In this document: piece after piece, positions 52,836-62,381 of the stretch | How the letters are laid out: each line of letters opens with the position of its first letter | Position numbering within the stretch: position 1 is the first letter of the stretch | Source of the DNA: Streptomyces formicae | Lineage (GTDB): Bacteria; Actinomycetota; Actinomycetes; Streptomycetales; Streptomycetaceae | DNA: 64,000 nucleotides | Direction of reading: 5' to 3' | Assembly: GCF_002556545.1 (NCBI RefSeq) | Contig: NZ_CP022685.1 | Coordinates: forward strand, 1,550,001-1,614,000 | Notes under the pieces: model-generated | The model's input: the letters and a program-made list of their open reading frames with translations, nothing else | Database searches by the model: none | What the model was told of the DNA's origin: nothing | Made by a program: the position numbers and the translations under genes

Positions 52836-53270
52836 TTACGCCTCGTCCCTGCGCAGGGACGGCTTCAGGTCCTTGAAGCGGCCGAGAAGCCCGTTGACGA
52901 AGGCCGGGGACTCGTCCGTGGAGAACTCCTTGGCGAGCTGCACCGCCTCGTCGAGGACCACGGCGTCCGGCGTCCCGTCGACCCAGACCAGCTCGTAGGC
53001 GCCGAGCCGCAGGATGTTGCGGTCGACGACGGGCATCCGGTCCAGGGTCCAGCCGACGGCGTACTGCGAGATGAGCTCGTCGATGCGACGCTCGTGCTCG
53101 GCGTACCCCTCGACGAGCTCCATCGTGTACTCGCTCACCGGCGGCTGCCGGGTGTCGGACCGCGAGTGACGCACCCAGTCGGCGAGGACCGTCAGGACGT
53201 CGGTACCGCGCTGGTCTGCCTCGAAGAGGATCTGGAAGGCGCGCTTGCGGGCCGTATTACGAGCAGCCAC
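52836..53270 (-). CDS. nusB: Transcription antitermination factor NusB
   Basis: This 144-residue all-helical protein of the rRNA antitermination complex starts with AARNTARKRAFQILFEADQR, the family N-terminus that binds boxA RNA with S10 (NusE). GTG 53270 is 2 bp after the efp stop, so the two are co-transcribed and coupled. Confidence 0.95.
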   Translation of the reverse strand: MAARNTARKRAFQILFEADQRGTDVLTVLADWVRHSRSDTRQPPVSEYTMELVEGYAEHERRIDELISQYAVGWTLDRMPVVDRNILRLGAYELVWVDGTPDAVVLDEAVQLAKEFSTDESPAFVNGLLGRFKDLKPSLRRDEA

Positions 53271-53272
53271 GG

Positions 53273-53839
53273 TTAGCTGTTCACCCGGCCGAGGTAGCCG
53301 CTGTCACGGGTGTCGACCTTGATCTTCTCGCCCGTGGTGATGAAGAGCGGGACCTGGATCTGGTGACCGGTCTCCAGGGTGGCGGGCTTGGTGCCGCCGG
53401 TGGAGCGGTCGCCCTGGACGCCCGGCTCGGTCTCCTGGATGACGAGCTCGACGGCGGCGGGCAGCTCGACGTAGAGCACCTCGCCCTCGTGCTGCGCGAC
53501 GGAGGCGGTGAAGCCCTCGATCAGGAAGTTGGCGGCGTCGCCGACGGCCTTGCGGTCGACGTGCAGCTGGTCGTAGGTCTCCATGTCCATGAAGACGAAG
53601 TAGTCGCCGTCCATGTAGGAGAACTGCATGTCGCGCTTGTCGATCGTGGCCGTGTCGACCTTGACGCCGGCGTTGAACGTCTTGTCGACGACCTTGCCGG
53701 AGAGCACGTTCTTGAGCTTGGTGCGCACGAAGGCCGGGCCCTTGCCGGGCTTGACGTGCTGGAACTCGACGACGGACCAGAGCTGGCCGCCTTCGAGCTT
53801 GAGCACCAGGCCGTTCTTGAGGTCGTTCGTGGAAGCCAC
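53273..53839 (-). CDS. efp: Elongation factor P
   Basis: This 188-residue three-domain factor rescues ribosomes stalled at polyproline. The tip loop of domain I is [12 protein letters not shown] with Lys33 at the position modified in some bacteria. No EpmA/EpmB-type modification gene is nearby. GTG 53839. A Pro-rich protein is encoded 1.3 kb upstream on the same strand. Confidence 0.97.
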   Translation of the reverse strand: MASTNDLKNGLVLKLEGGQLWSVVEFQHVKPGKGPAFVRTKLKNVLSGKVVDKTFNAGVKVDTATIDKRDMQFSYMDGDYFVFMDMETYDQLHVDRKAVGDAANFLIEGFTASVAQHEGEVLYVELPAAVELVIQETEPGVQGDRSTGGTKPATLETGHQIQVPLFITTGEKIKVDTRDSGYLGRVNS

Positions 53840-53896
53840 GGTTGCGGAATCTCCTGCACTGACTGTCTGGTGGACGACCCCGGGGGCGCACGCGCG

Positions 53897-55003
53897 CTAG
53901 AGCGCGAGCAGTTCCTTGGTCGTGATGGTGAGTAGCTCGGGTCCGCCGTCCGCCTCGGGGCGCACGACGAGCGTGTCATCGATCCGGACACCACCCCGGC
54001 CCGGGAGGTGAACCCCCGGTTCGACGGTGACCGGCACGCAGACGTCCAGTTTACCCATGGCCGCGGGCGCCAACTGCGGGTCCTCGTCAATTTCGAGCCC
54101 CACACCGTGTCCGGTCAGCGGAGCGAGCCCATCCGCATAGCCCGCGGAGTCGAGTACGTGACGGGCCGCGCGGTCCACGTCACGGCAGGCGGCCCCCGGC
54201 ACGAGGGCCTCTCTGCCCGCCCGCTGAGCGGCGAATACGAGGTCGTACAGCTCGATCTGCCAGTCGGCGGGCGACGTTCCGATCACGAACGTACGCCCGA
54301 TCTCACAACGGTATCCGCGGTAGCTCGCGCCCAGGCACACGGAGAGGAAATCCCCCTCCTCGACCCGCCGGTCCGAGGGCCGGTGAGCACCCCGGCCCGA
54401 GTGGGGGCCCGTGCCGACCGACGTGGGGAAGGCGGGGCCGTCCGCGCCGTGGTCGACGAGCCTGCGCTCCAGTTCGAGGGCGAGATGCCGCTCGGTCCTG
54501 CCCACGAGAATGGACTCGAGCAGCTCCCCGAGGGCCTGATCGGCGATCTCGGCGGCGATCCGCAGACAGGAGATCTCCTCCTCGTCCTTGACCAGCCTCA
54601 ACTGCTCGACGGCGGTGCCGAGATCGAGCAGGTCGAGGCGCGGCGCGACCGAACCGAGCGCCCGGTGCCTGGCCACCGTCAGATCGTGCTCCTCGACGGC
54701 GAGCGTCTCGGCCCCCTGCGCGGCCGCGAGCCCGGCGCCCGCGACGGCAGGGTCGGCCCCCGGTGCGGCGAGCACCTGCATCCGCAGCGCCTCGTCGGGC
54801 CGCCCCTCGCCCTGCTGGTCGCTGGGCGGACGGCCGCACAGCAGCACGTCCTCGTCCTTGCCCACCAGGAGAACGGCGCCGTGCGGCGCCGCACCGGCGA
54901 GATAACGCACATTGGCGGCCCTCGACACCAGCGCCGCGGCGCCGCCCCCCGCCGCACACCGCTCCCTCACCCGATCTCGACGGGCCGCGTACACCTCTGA
55001 CAT
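53897..55003 (-). CDS. M24-fold aminopeptidase P-like protein with altered metal site
   Basis: This 368-residue pita-bread-fold protein has a creatinase N-terminal domain and an M24 C-terminal domain. Canonical M24 ligands are Asp, Asp, His, Glu, Glu; here they read Cys223 (SVCLG), Glu234 (RCEIGRT), His299 (TGHGVG), Glu328 (TVEPG) and Asp342 (RIDDT). Three of five are changed, so classic Xaa-Pro aminopeptidase activity is doubtful. Xaa-Pro peptidase genes often neighbour efp, as here (57 bp upstream). It may be a divergent enzyme or a binding protein. Confidence 0.82.
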   Translation of the reverse strand: MSEVYAARRDRVRERCAAGGGAAALVSRAANVRYLAGAAPHGAVLLVGKDEDVLLCGRPPSDQQGEGRPDEALRMQVLAAPGADPAVAGAGLAAAQGAETLAVEEHDLTVARHRALGSVAPRLDLLDLGTAVEQLRLVKDEEEISCLRIAAEIADQALGELLESILVGRTERHLALELERRLVDHGADGPAFPTSVGTGPHSGRGAHRPSDRRVEEGDFLSVCLGASYRGYRCEIGRTFVIGTSPADWQIELYDLVFAAQRAGREALVPGAACRDVDRAARHVLDSAGYADGLAPLTGHGVGLEIDEDPQLAPAAMGKLDVCVPVTVEPGVHLPGRGGVRIDDTLVVRPEADGGPELLTITTKELLAL

Positions 55004-55111
55004 GGGGCGAGCCTACGAGCGCCGCACCGACCCGGCCCGGCGGGCGCGTCCGACCGGGCGGCGGGGCACGTCAGTACGAGTGGGGCCAAGGGTGGGGCGG
55101 CGAGGGGAGCG

Positions 55112-56026
55112 CTACCACTTCGGCGGGCTCGCGATCGCGCGGGCCAGGACGTCGTCCAGGACGCGGGCCGTGCCGGGGACGTCCAGTTGGGAGTTGTCGA
55201 TGATGGGCAGGCCCGAGCCGTACCAACCGGCCATGCGGCCGTGGATGCGGGCGACTTCCTCGTCGGTGAGGCGGCGGTTGCCGCTGCGCAGCGCGTTGCG
55301 CTCCAGGACGATCTCCAGGCCGGGGAGCAGGACCACGGGCAGCAGCCCGGGGCCCACGTGGCGCTTCCAGCCGCCGAGGCCGACGACCGGGCGGTCGGGG
55401 AAGACCGCGTCGTCGAGGATGCAGGAGATGCCGTTGGCAAGGAAGTTGCGCGCGGCGAAGCCGCAGGTGCGGCGGGCCAGGCGGTACTGCGCCTCGGAGT
55501 GGTCGTTCCAGCCCGTCTGGGGGTCGGCGAACCCCGAGCGCACCCATTCGCGTACGTCGTCGAGGCTGATGTGGGCCGTCGGCACCCTGCGGTGCTCGGC
55601 CCAGAACTTGGCCACGCTCGTCTTGCCCGCGCCCGCGGGGCCGATGAGGAGCACCGCGAGCGTCGTGGCACCCGTGTCGGCGCGGGCCGCGCCCTGCGGC
55701 GGGCTCGGCATGGCGACGGGGCCGCCCGGGGGCAGCTGGACGTGTCCCGTGGTGTCCGGCGTCGGGGGCACGGGCGGCGCGGAGGGCGCCTGCTGACCCG
55801 CGACGGGAGCGTGCGGCATGGGCGCGTGAGGCATCTGGGCCTGGCCCGGGGCATGCGACGACGCGGGCCCGGCCGTGAAACCCGGCGCGGGCGGCGGCGG
55901 TGAGCCCTGCGGAACGGCACCCGGCGGCGGAGCGCTCGGGTGGTGTGCGGCCTGGGACCAGCCGGCGGCCGGTCCGTGCCCCGGCTGATGGGGCGGCGGC
56001 AGCGGCGACCCCACTGCGTGCTGCAT
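55112..56026 (-). CDS. Pro-rich P-loop ATPase/kinase
   Basis: This 304-residue protein has ~115 residues of Pro/Ala/Gly-rich, probably disordered sequence with PPP and PPPP runs. A P-loop NTPase of the AAA_33/zeta-kinase-like type follows: Walker A GPAGAGKTSV (from residue 129), ISLDDVREWVRSG, and a lid-like RNALRSGNRRLTDEEVARIH. It probably phosphorylates or hydrolyses a small substrate; the role is unknown. The polyproline runs make it a likely EF-P client, and efp lies nearby on the same strand. Weak ribosome site before ATG 56026. Confidence 0.78.
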   Translation of the reverse strand: MQHAVGSPLPPPHQPGHGPAAGWSQAAHHPSAPPPGAVPQGSPPPPAPGFTAGPASSHAPGQAQMPHAPMPHAPVAGQQAPSAPPVPPTPDTTGHVQLPPGGPVAMPSPPQGAARADTGATTLAVLLIGPAGAGKTSVAKFWAEHRRVPTAHISLDDVREWVRSGFADPQTGWNDHSEAQYRLARRTCGFAARNFLANGISCILDDAVFPDRPVVGLGGWKRHVGPGLLPVVLLPGLEIVLERNALRSGNRRLTDEEVARIHGRMAGWYGSGLPIIDNSQLDVPGTARVLDDVLARAIASPPKW

Positions 56027-56101
56027 CCGGTGCCACTCCGTCTCGTGCGACTGACGCTGGTCGGGCGGCGGCCGGGGCCGCCCGTTACCGAACGGTACCG
56101 T

Positions 56102-56131
56102 CCCCGGCCGTCGTTGTGTGAACGGCCGGGG
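56102..56131 (-). terminator. Second hairpin beyond aroB
   Basis: CCCCGGCCGT / ACGGCCGGGG, a perfect 10-bp stem with a 10-base loop. Confidence 0.65.
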
Positions 56132-56144
56132 ATGCCAAGAGGTG

Positions 56145-56171
56145 CCCGTGGCCGGAATGTCCGGCCACGGG
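56145..56171 (-). terminator. Hairpin terminator after aroB
   Basis: CCCGTGGCCGG / CCGGCCACGGG, a perfect 11-bp stem with an AATGT loop, 8 bp beyond the aroB stop; a second hairpin follows. Confidence 0.8.
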
Positions 56172-56178
56172 TGCCGGA

Positions 56179-57276
56179 CTACTCGCCGACTTCGCCGTAC
56201 GCGGCGAGGAGCACGGCCGGGTCGGGCCCCTCCAGGACGGTCGGCTTGCCGAGGCCGTCCAGAACGATGAAGCGCAGCAGGTCACCGCGGGACTTCTTGT
56301 CGACCTTCATGGTCTCCAGGAGCTTGGGCCACTGGTCGTAGCGGTAGCTCAGCGGCAGCCCGACCGAGGCGAGGACCGTGCGGTGCCGGTCGGCGGTCGC
56401 GTCGTCCAACCGGCCCGCCAGACGGCCGAGTTCGGCCGCGAAGTGCATGCCGACGGAGACCGCGGCGCCGTGCCGCCACTTGTAGCGCTCGTTCTTCTCG
56501 ATGGCGTGCGCGAGCGTGTGCCCGTAGTTGAGGATCTCGCGCAGGCCCGCCTCCTTGAGGTCGCCGGAGACGACCTCGGCCTTGACCTTGATGGAGCGCT
56601 CGATGAGCTCGGCGGTGTGCGGGCCCGCGGGCGTACGGGCGGCTTCCGGGTCGGCCTCGATGAGTTCGAGGATCGCCGGGTCGGCGATGAAACCGGCCTT
56701 GATGATCTCCGCGAGCCCGGAGACGTAGTCGTTCACCGGGAGCGAGTCCAGCGCCGCGAGGTCGCAGAGGACCCCGGCCGGCGGGTGGAAGGAGCCGACG
56801 AGGTTCTTGCCCTCGGCGGTGTTGATCCCGGTCTTGCCGCCGACCGCCGCGTCCACCATGCCGAGCACGGTGGTCGGCACGGCGATCCAGCGCACCCCGC
56901 GCAGCCAGGTGGCCGCCACGAACCCGGCGAGGTCGGTGGTGGCACCACCGCCGACGCCGACGATGATGTCGCTGCGGGTGAAGCCGGACTGGCCGAGCGC
57001 CTTCCAGCAGTACGCCGCGACCTCGGCCGTCTTGGCCTCCTCCGCGTTCGGCACCTGGATGGCGACGACTTCGTACCCCTGCTCGGCGAGGTCCGCGCGC
57101 AGCGCGTCACCGGTCTCGGCGAGCGCCTCCGGGTGGATCACGGCGATGCGCTTGACCTGGTCGCCGATGAGGCCGGGCAGCTCGCCGAGGAGCTGCCGAC
57201 CGACCAGGACCTCGTACGGATCCGTGCCGGCGGTACCACCGACGTGGATACGGGTGGGGGTCTGCTCCGTCGTCAT
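56179..57276 (-). CDS. aroB: 3-dehydroquinate synthase
   Basis: This 365-residue NAD- and metal-dependent enzyme makes dehydroquinate from DAHP. Motifs are [39 protein letters not shown] and [12 protein letters not shown] (zinc His). ATG 57276 overlaps aroK by 4 bases (ATGA). It is the last gene of the aroC-aroK-aroB run. Confidence 0.96.
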   Translation of the reverse strand: MTTEQTPTRIHVGGTAGTDPYEVLVGRQLLGELPGLIGDQVKRIAVIHPEALAETGDALRADLAEQGYEVVAIQVPNAEEAKTAEVAAYCWKALGQSGFTRSDIIVGVGGGATTDLAGFVAATWLRGVRWIAVPTTVLGMVDAAVGGKTGINTAEGKNLVGSFHPPAGVLCDLAALDSLPVNDYVSGLAEIIKAGFIADPAILELIEADPEAARTPAGPHTAELIERSIKVKAEVVSGDLKEAGLREILNYGHTLAHAIEKNERYKWRHGAAVSVGMHFAAELGRLAGRLDDATADRHRTVLASVGLPLSYRYDQWPKLLETMKVDKKSRGDLLRFIVLDGLGKPTVLEGPDPAVLLAAYGEVGE

Positions 57277-57788
57277 GCTTCCTTCAACTCCAGTGCGTCG
57301 AGGACCGCCTCTGCGACCTCTTCGGGGGTGCGGCCGTCGGTGGCGACGACCACGCGGGCGACTTCGTCGTACAGATGGCGGCGGGCGTCCATCAGCTCGC
57401 GCCACTGCTTGCGCGGGTTGACCAGGAGCAGCGGGCGCGCCTGGTTGAGACCGGTGCGCTTGACGGCCTCCTCGACGTCCATCGACAGATAGACGACCGG
57501 GTGGGCGCCGAGCAGCGCCCGGGTGGTCTCGTCGAGGATCGCTCCCCCGCCGAGCGCGAGGACGCCGTCGTGCTCGGCGACGGCGGTGCGCACCGCCTGT
57601 CGCTCGAACTCGCGGAAGACCGGCTCGCCGTCCTCCAGGAAGATGTCGGCGATCTCGCGGCCCTGGGAGGCGACGATGTCCGCGTCGGTGTCGCGGAACG
57701 CGGTGCCGAGCCGCTCGGCGAGCAGTGCGCCCACCGTCGACTTGCCCACGCCCATCGGCCCGATCAGGACGATCAGCGGGCCGCTCAC
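57273..57788 (-). CDS. aroK: Shikimate kinase
   Basis: This 171-residue kinase converts shikimate to shikimate 3-phosphate. The P-loop is [19 protein letters not shown]; shikimate-binding segments are DTDADIV, FREFE and LGGGAIL; the lid is [11 protein letters not shown] 57788 overlaps the aroC stop (GTGA). Overlaps at both ends keep aroC, aroK and aroB translationally coupled. Confidence 0.96.
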   Translation of the reverse strand: MSGPLIVLIGPMGVGKSTVGALLAERLGTAFRDTDADIVASQGREIADIFLEDGEPVFREFERQAVRTAVAEHDGVLALGGGAILDETTRALLGAHPVVYLSMDVEEAVKRTGLNQARPLLLVNPRKQWRELMDARRHLYDEVARVVVATDGRTPEEVAEAVLDALELKEA

Positions 57789-58969
57789 CGGATCTGGAGG
57801 TTTTCGAGGTACGACGTCACGTTGCGCCGGGTCTCGGTCACGCTGTCGCCGCCGAACTTCTCGGCGACGGCATCGGCCAGGGTCAGCGCGACCATCGCCT
57901 CGGCGACGATGCCCGCGGCCGGGACCGCGCACACGTCAGAGCGCTGGTGGTGCGCCTTGGTGGCCTCGCCGGTGGCGACGTCGACGGTGGCCAGCGCGCG
58001 CGGCACGGTCGCGATGGGCTTCATCGCGGCCCGCACGCGCAGCAGTTCACCGGTGGTCAGGCCGCCCTCGGTGCCGCCGGAGCGTCCCGAGGTGCGCCGG
58101 ATACCGTCGCCGGTGGCAACGATCTCGTCGTGCGCCTGGGAGCCGGGCACACGCGCGAGGTCGAAGCCGTCGCCGACCTCGACACCCTTGATCGCCTGGA
58201 TGCCCATCAGCGCGGCGGCCAGCCGCGCGTCGAGCCGCCGGTCCCAGTGCACGTGCGAGCCGAGGCCGACGGGCACGCCGTACGCGAGCACCTCGACCAC
58301 ACCGCCCAGGGTGTCGCCGTCCTTGTGGGCCTGGTCGATCTCGGCGACCATCGCCTTCGACGCATCCGCGTCGAGGCAGCGCACCGGGTCGGCGTCGAGC
58401 TTCTCGACGTCCGCGGGGGTCGGGTACACGCCGTAGGGAGCCTTGGCGCTCGCCAGCTCGGTCACGTGGCTGACGATCTCGATCCCGGCCGTCTCCTTCA
58501 GGTAGGAGCGGGCCACCGCGCCGAGCGCGACGCGGGCGGCGGTCTCGCGCGCCGAGGCGCGCTCCAGGATCGGCCGGGCCTCGTCAAAGCCGTACTTCTG
58601 CATACCGGCGAGGTCGGCGTGGCCGGGCCTCGGACGGGTCAGCGGGGCGTTACGGGCCAGATCGGCGAGGACCGCCGGGTCGACCGGGTCGGCCGCCATG
58701 ACCTGGTCCCACTTGGGCCACTCGGTGTTGCCCACCATGACCGCCACCGGCGAACCCATGGTCAGACCGTGCCGCACGCCACCGAGGAAGGTCACCTCGT
58801 CACGCTCGAACTTCATGCGCGCACCGCGTCCATAGCCCAGGCGGCGCCGTGCCAGATGGTCGGCCACCATCTCCGTGGTGATCGGCACGCCGGCGGGAAG
58901 TCCCTCCAGCGTCGCCACAAGTGCGGGTCCGTGGGACTCCCCAGCGGTCAGCCAGCGCAACCTGCTCAA
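57785..58969 (-). CDS. aroC: Chorismate synthase
   Basis: This 394-residue FMN-dependent enzyme yields chorismate from EPSP. Signature segments are [35 protein letters not shown] and [16 protein letters not shown]. The start is the rare codon TTG at 58969, preceded by GAGGAG; no ATG or GTG fits the conserved N-terminus. A weak start may help tune the operon. Confidence 0.95.
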   Translation of the reverse strand: MSRLRWLTAGESHGPALVATLEGLPAGVPITTEMVADHLARRRLGYGRGARMKFERDEVTFLGGVRHGLTMGSPVAVMVGNTEWPKWDQVMAADPVDPAVLADLARNAPLTRPRPGHADLAGMQKYGFDEARPILERASARETAARVALGAVARSYLKETAGIEIVSHVTELASAKAPYGVYPTPADVEKLDADPVRCLDADASKAMVAEIDQAHKDGDTLGGVVEVLAYGVPVGLGSHVHWDRRLDARLAAALMGIQAIKGVEVGDGFDLARVPGSQAHDEIVATGDGIRRTSGRSGGTEGGLTTGELLRVRAAMKPIATVPRALATVDVATGEATKAHHQRSDVCAVPAAGIVAEAMVALTLADAVAEKFGGDSVTETRRNVTSYLENLQIR

Positions 58970-59103
58970 CGGTGCTCCTCATGCTCGCGCCTGGAACTGC
59001 GGTCTTCGACGGCGCGGCCGGGTGCGCGGCCCTGGCCCGCCATCCCCCGATCCTCCCATGACCGGGCGCGGGCCCGGCCGCCGGTCCAGCAGGCGGACGT
59101 CTC

Positions 59104-59943
59104 CTACCGTCCGGCGAGCGCCTGCTCCCCCGCCTTGCGCATGACGCCGAGCGGCGCGGAGGCGCGGCCCGTCATCTGCTCGACCTGGAGCACCGCCTGG
59201 TGGACGAGCAGGTCGAGGCCGCTGACGACCGCCCCGCCGTACGCCGACCAGCGGGCCGCGAGAGCGGTGGGCCACGGGTCGTACAGCACGTCGAAGAGGG
59301 TGGCGGGCCGCTCGGGGACGACGGAGGAGAGGGCGTCCGTGGTGCCCGCCGGGGTCGTGGCGATCACCAGCGGCGCGCTCAGCGCCTCCCTGGCGTCGTC
59401 CCACGCCTCGGTCCTGACCTCGACGCCGAGCCGCTCGCCCCACTGCCGCATCTCGGCGGCACGGGCCTCGCTGCGCACGTACGCCACGACCTCGCCCGTG
59501 CAGATCCGGGAGAGCGCGGCGAGCGCGGAGGACGCGGTGGCGCCCGCGCCGAGGATCGCCGCCGACTCGACCTGCTCGATGCCGCGCTCGCGCAGGGCCG
59601 CGACCATGCCGGGGATGTCGGTGTTGTCGCCGCGACGGCTGCCGTCCGGCCCGAACACGACCGTATTGACGGCCTCCACGGACGCCGCGGTTTCGCTCAC
59701 CTCGTCGAGCAGCGGAATGATCGCCCGCTTCAACGGCATGGTCAGCGAAAGCCCGGCCCATGCGGAACCGAGTTCGCCGATGAATCCGGGGAGCGCCGCC
59801 TCGTCGATCTCGAAACGGTCGTACGTCCAGTCGCGCAGGCCCAGCTCCTCGTACGCGGCGCGGTGCAGCACCGGGGAGAGGGAGTGCGCGATCGGGGATC
59901 CCAGAACCGCGGCCCGGCGGCCGCTCTCGCTGTCAGCCGCCAT
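59104..59943 (-). CDS. aroE: Shikimate dehydrogenase
   Basis: This 279-residue enzyme reduces 3-dehydroshikimate with NADPH. It has LGSPIAHSLSPVLHRAAY, the catalytic Lys in SLTMPLKRA, NTDIPGM with the catalytic Asp, and the NADP-binding ILGAGATASSALAAL. The start overlaps the end of mltG by 11 bases. A 134-bp gap separates it from aroC. Confidence 0.95.
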   Translation of the reverse strand: MAADSESGRRAAVLGSPIAHSLSPVLHRAAYEELGLRDWTYDRFEIDEAALPGFIGELGSAWAGLSLTMPLKRAIIPLLDEVSETAASVEAVNTVVFGPDGSRRGDNTDIPGMVAALRERGIEQVESAAILGAGATASSALAALSRICTGEVVAYVRSEARAAEMRQWGERLGVEVRTEAWDDAREALSAPLVIATTPAGTTDALSSVVPERPATLFDVLYDPWPTALAARWSAYGGAVVSGLDLLVHQAVLQVEQMTGRASAPLGVMRKAGEQALAGR

Positions 59944-61771
59944 TGTTCTGCCGCTCGTTGAATTGGTCGACCAGTTTGTCGTGCTCGGCCAGCGTCTTGG
60001 TGAACTGGGTCTTCTTTCCGTCGACGGAGACGAAGTACATCCAGCCGCCGCCGTCCGGATCCAGCGTGGCCTTCAACGCCTCGTCGCCCGGGTTTCCGAT
60101 CGGTCCCGGCGGAAGGCCCCTGTGGTAGTACGTGTTGTACGGATCCGGGTCGTTCCTGATCTTCGAGATCGGGATCTTGATCTTGCTCTCGCCCTTGAGG
60201 TAGTTGTACGCCGAGTCGAATTCGAGCTTCTGGTTGGTCGCCGTGTTCGTCGCCTTGAGGCGGTTGTAGACGACGGCCGCCATCTTCTTGAAGTCGTCGT
60301 GCGTCATGCCCTCGGCCTGCACGAGGCTGGCCACGGTGAGGACCTGCAACGGGTCCTTCAGATTCAGCGCCGCGGCCTTCGACTTGAGGCCCATCTCGTC
60401 GTACTTCTCATTGGCCTGGGCGACCATGTTCTTGAGGACGGTCTCGGGCTTCTGGCCCTTGGCGACCGGATAGCTGGAGGGGTAGAGGAAGCCTTCCAGC
60501 GGGTCCCTGATGTCCTTGTTCGTATTCGCCCAGTCAGGAAGTCCGAAGCTCTTCCATTTCTCCTTGGCGATCTTCGCCGTGGTGCCCTTGTCGAGTTCCA
60601 GGCGCGTGTCGATCTGCTGATAGACCCACGCGTTCCGCCTGCCCTCGGGAATGATGAGGTTGCTGCGGCTCTTGGGGTTGAGCATCAAGGCGACGGCGCT
60701 CTTGGCGGACATTTCCTTCTTTAGTACATAGACGCCCGCCTGAATGGTCTTGCCCTGCGGGTTCTGCCCCTGTGCCGAGACGAAGGCGTCGACGCTCTTG
60801 ACGACTCCGGCGTCCTTGAGTTTCTGCCCGATCGCGTATCCGCTGGACGCCTTGGGAATCTCGACGGTGGCCTGGCCCGAGCCCTCTCCGGCGAAGTCCG
60901 GAGCCGTGCCGAAACGGTCCTGGTAGAACTGGTAGCCGAAATAGGCGACACCGCCGAGGCCGCCGGCGAAGACGAGAGTGACGACCAGACAGGCGCAGCC
61001 GCTGCGGCGTTTCTTGGGTTTCTTTCCGCCGCGTCCGCCGCGCCGTTCGCCACGTCCGCCCCGGCGGCCCTGGTCGTCGTCATCGTCGTACTCGTCGTCA
61101 TCGCCGCCCGCGAAGAAGGCGTGTTCGCCCTGGTCGGGACCCGGGTCCCAGTCCGCTTCGCGCTCCGGCTCGGCCGGTGCGGCAGGGCGCCGACGGGCGG
61201 GCGGCTCCGGCGGGGCGTAGGCGTCGGGCGTCGCGTAGTAGTCGGGGCTCTCGCCGCCGTAGCCGCCCTGCTGACCGCCGTAGGGGTCCATCGGATCGCC
61301 GCTGTAGGGGACCTGCCCCTGCCCACCGGTGTCCCAACCGCCGTTGTAGCCCTGGTCGGAACCACCGTTGTAGCCCTGGGCGGGGCCGCCGCCGTAGCCC
61401 TGGCCGGGCCCGGCGTCGTAACGCTGCTGACCCGTGTCGTACTGGCCCTGGCCCTGCGCGTACTGGCCCTGACCCGTGTCGTACTGCTGCTGGCCCTGGG
61501 CATACTGCCCCTGGCCCGTGTCGTACCGGCCCTGGCCGGTGTCGTACTGCTGCTGGCCGTAGCCCTGCTGCTGGCCGGTGTTCCAGTCGCCGTACTGGCC
61601 CTGGTGCTGCTGGTTCTGCTGATGCTGGTGCGGCTGCTGGTGGTACTGCTCCTGGCCGCCGTAGGTGGACTGTCCGCCCGCGGGCGTCTGACCTCCCCAT
61701 CCGCCGTCCCCGTACAACGGGTCCTCCGGATGCCACGGTTCGGAGCCTGGGCCCCGGCCATACTCAGTCAT
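59933..61771 (-). CDS. mltG: Endolytic murein transglycosylase MltG
   Basis: This 612-residue protein has an N-terminal ~200-residue cytoplasmic tail of low-complexity Q/G/Y repeats (QYDTGQGQYAQG units), then an acidic/basic segment. One TM helix follows (CACLVVTLVFAGGLGGVAYF), then LysM-like and YceG domains outside. The catalytic Glu lies in LVQAEGMTHDDFKKMAAVVYNRL. MltG cuts nascent glycan strands during cell-wall synthesis. ATG 61771 is chosen; the frame is open to 61870. The Gln/Gly/Tyr tail is far longer than in most bacteria. Confidence 0.92.
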   Translation of the reverse strand: MTEYGRGPGSEPWHPEDPLYGDGGWGGQTPAGGQSTYGGQEQYHQQPHQHQQNQQHQGQYGDWNTGQQQGYGQQQYDTGQGRYDTGQGQYAQGQQQYDTGQGQYAQGQGQYDTGQQRYDAGPGQGYGGGPAQGYNGGSDQGYNGGWDTGGQGQVPYSGDPMDPYGGQQGGYGGESPDYYATPDAYAPPEPPARRRPAAPAEPEREADWDPGPDQGEHAFFAGGDDDEYDDDDDQGRRGGRGERRGGRGGKKPKKRRSGCACLVVTLVFAGGLGGVAYFGYQFYQDRFGTAPDFAGEGSGQATVEIPKASSGYAIGQKLKDAGVVKSVDAFVSAQGQNPQGKTIQAGVYVLKKEMSAKSAVALMLNPKSRSNLIIPEGRRNAWVYQQIDTRLELDKGTTAKIAKEKWKSFGLPDWANTNKDIRDPLEGFLYPSSYPVAKGQKPETVLKNMVAQANEKYDEMGLKSKAAALNLKDPLQVLTVASLVQAEGMTHDDFKKMAAVVYNRLKATNTATNQKLEFDSAYNYLKGESKIKIPISKIRNDPDPYNTYYHRGLPPGPIGNPGDEALKATLDPDGGGWMYFVSVDGKKTQFTKTLAEHDKLVDQFNERQNNGG

Positions 61772-61895
61772 CGATCCCCTACATGCCGCGAGGCGGGGCC
61801 GCCGTCCGGATCGCCGGGCAACCGTTCCGCCTCTTGCTGCTGTGCGGCAGCTGTTCGAACACCGCCGCATCGCGCGGAACGTTACCGTATCGCGA

Positions 61896-62381
61896 TCAGA
61901 TGACCACTTCGACGCCCTCGCCGGGAGCCTTGCCTGACGCCCGTTCGGACTCCAGGGCCTGCTGAAGGATGATCACCGCGGCCGCCTGATCGATGACAGA
62001 CCTGCCCTTTTTGGACTTCACGCCGGAGGCGCGCAGGCCCTGACTGGCCGTCACTGTGGTCATCCTCTCGTCCACGAGCCTCACCGAAACGGGGGCGACC
62101 ATGCGGGCGAGGTCCTGGGTGAAGGCGCGGATCTTGGCGGCCGCCGGGCCCTCGCCCCCGTTGAGGGAGCGAGGGAGGCCGACGACGATCTCGATCGGCT
62201 CGTACTCGTCGACCAGCTGCTTCAACCGGCGCTGGGCCGCCGGGACGTCGCGCCCCGGCACCGTCTCGACCGGCGTCGCCAGGATCCCGTCGGGGTCGCA
62301 CGAGGCGACCCCGATGCGGGCGTCACCGACGTCGATGGCGAGCCGTCGGCCCCTGCGCATGCCCTGGGCAGGCTCGGTCAT
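61896..62381 (-). CDS. ruvX: RuvX/YqgF Holliday-junction-resolvase-like nuclease
   Basis: This 161-residue RNase H-fold protein starts with RGRRLAIDVGDARIGVASCD. The acidic residues of the family are seen at DVGDARIG, VGLPRSLNGGEGPAA and VRLVDERMTT. It is linked to pre-16S rRNA processing in several bacteria. Its ATG shares a base with the alaS stop (TGATG), the usual alaS-ruvX-mltG order. Confidence 0.94.
   Translation of the reverse strand: MTEPAQGMRRGRRLAIDVGDARIGVASCDPDGILATPVETVPGRDVPAAQRRLKQLVDEYEPIEIVVGLPRSLNGGEGPAAAKIRAFTQDLARMVAPVSVRLVDERMTTVTASQGLRASGVKSKKGRSVIDQAAAVIILQQALESERASGKAPGEGVEVVI

Noticed and set aside
61440..61640. CRISPR-like repetitive array
   Set aside because: The repeats are in-frame codons for the Q/G/Y tail of MltG, with no spacers of constant length.
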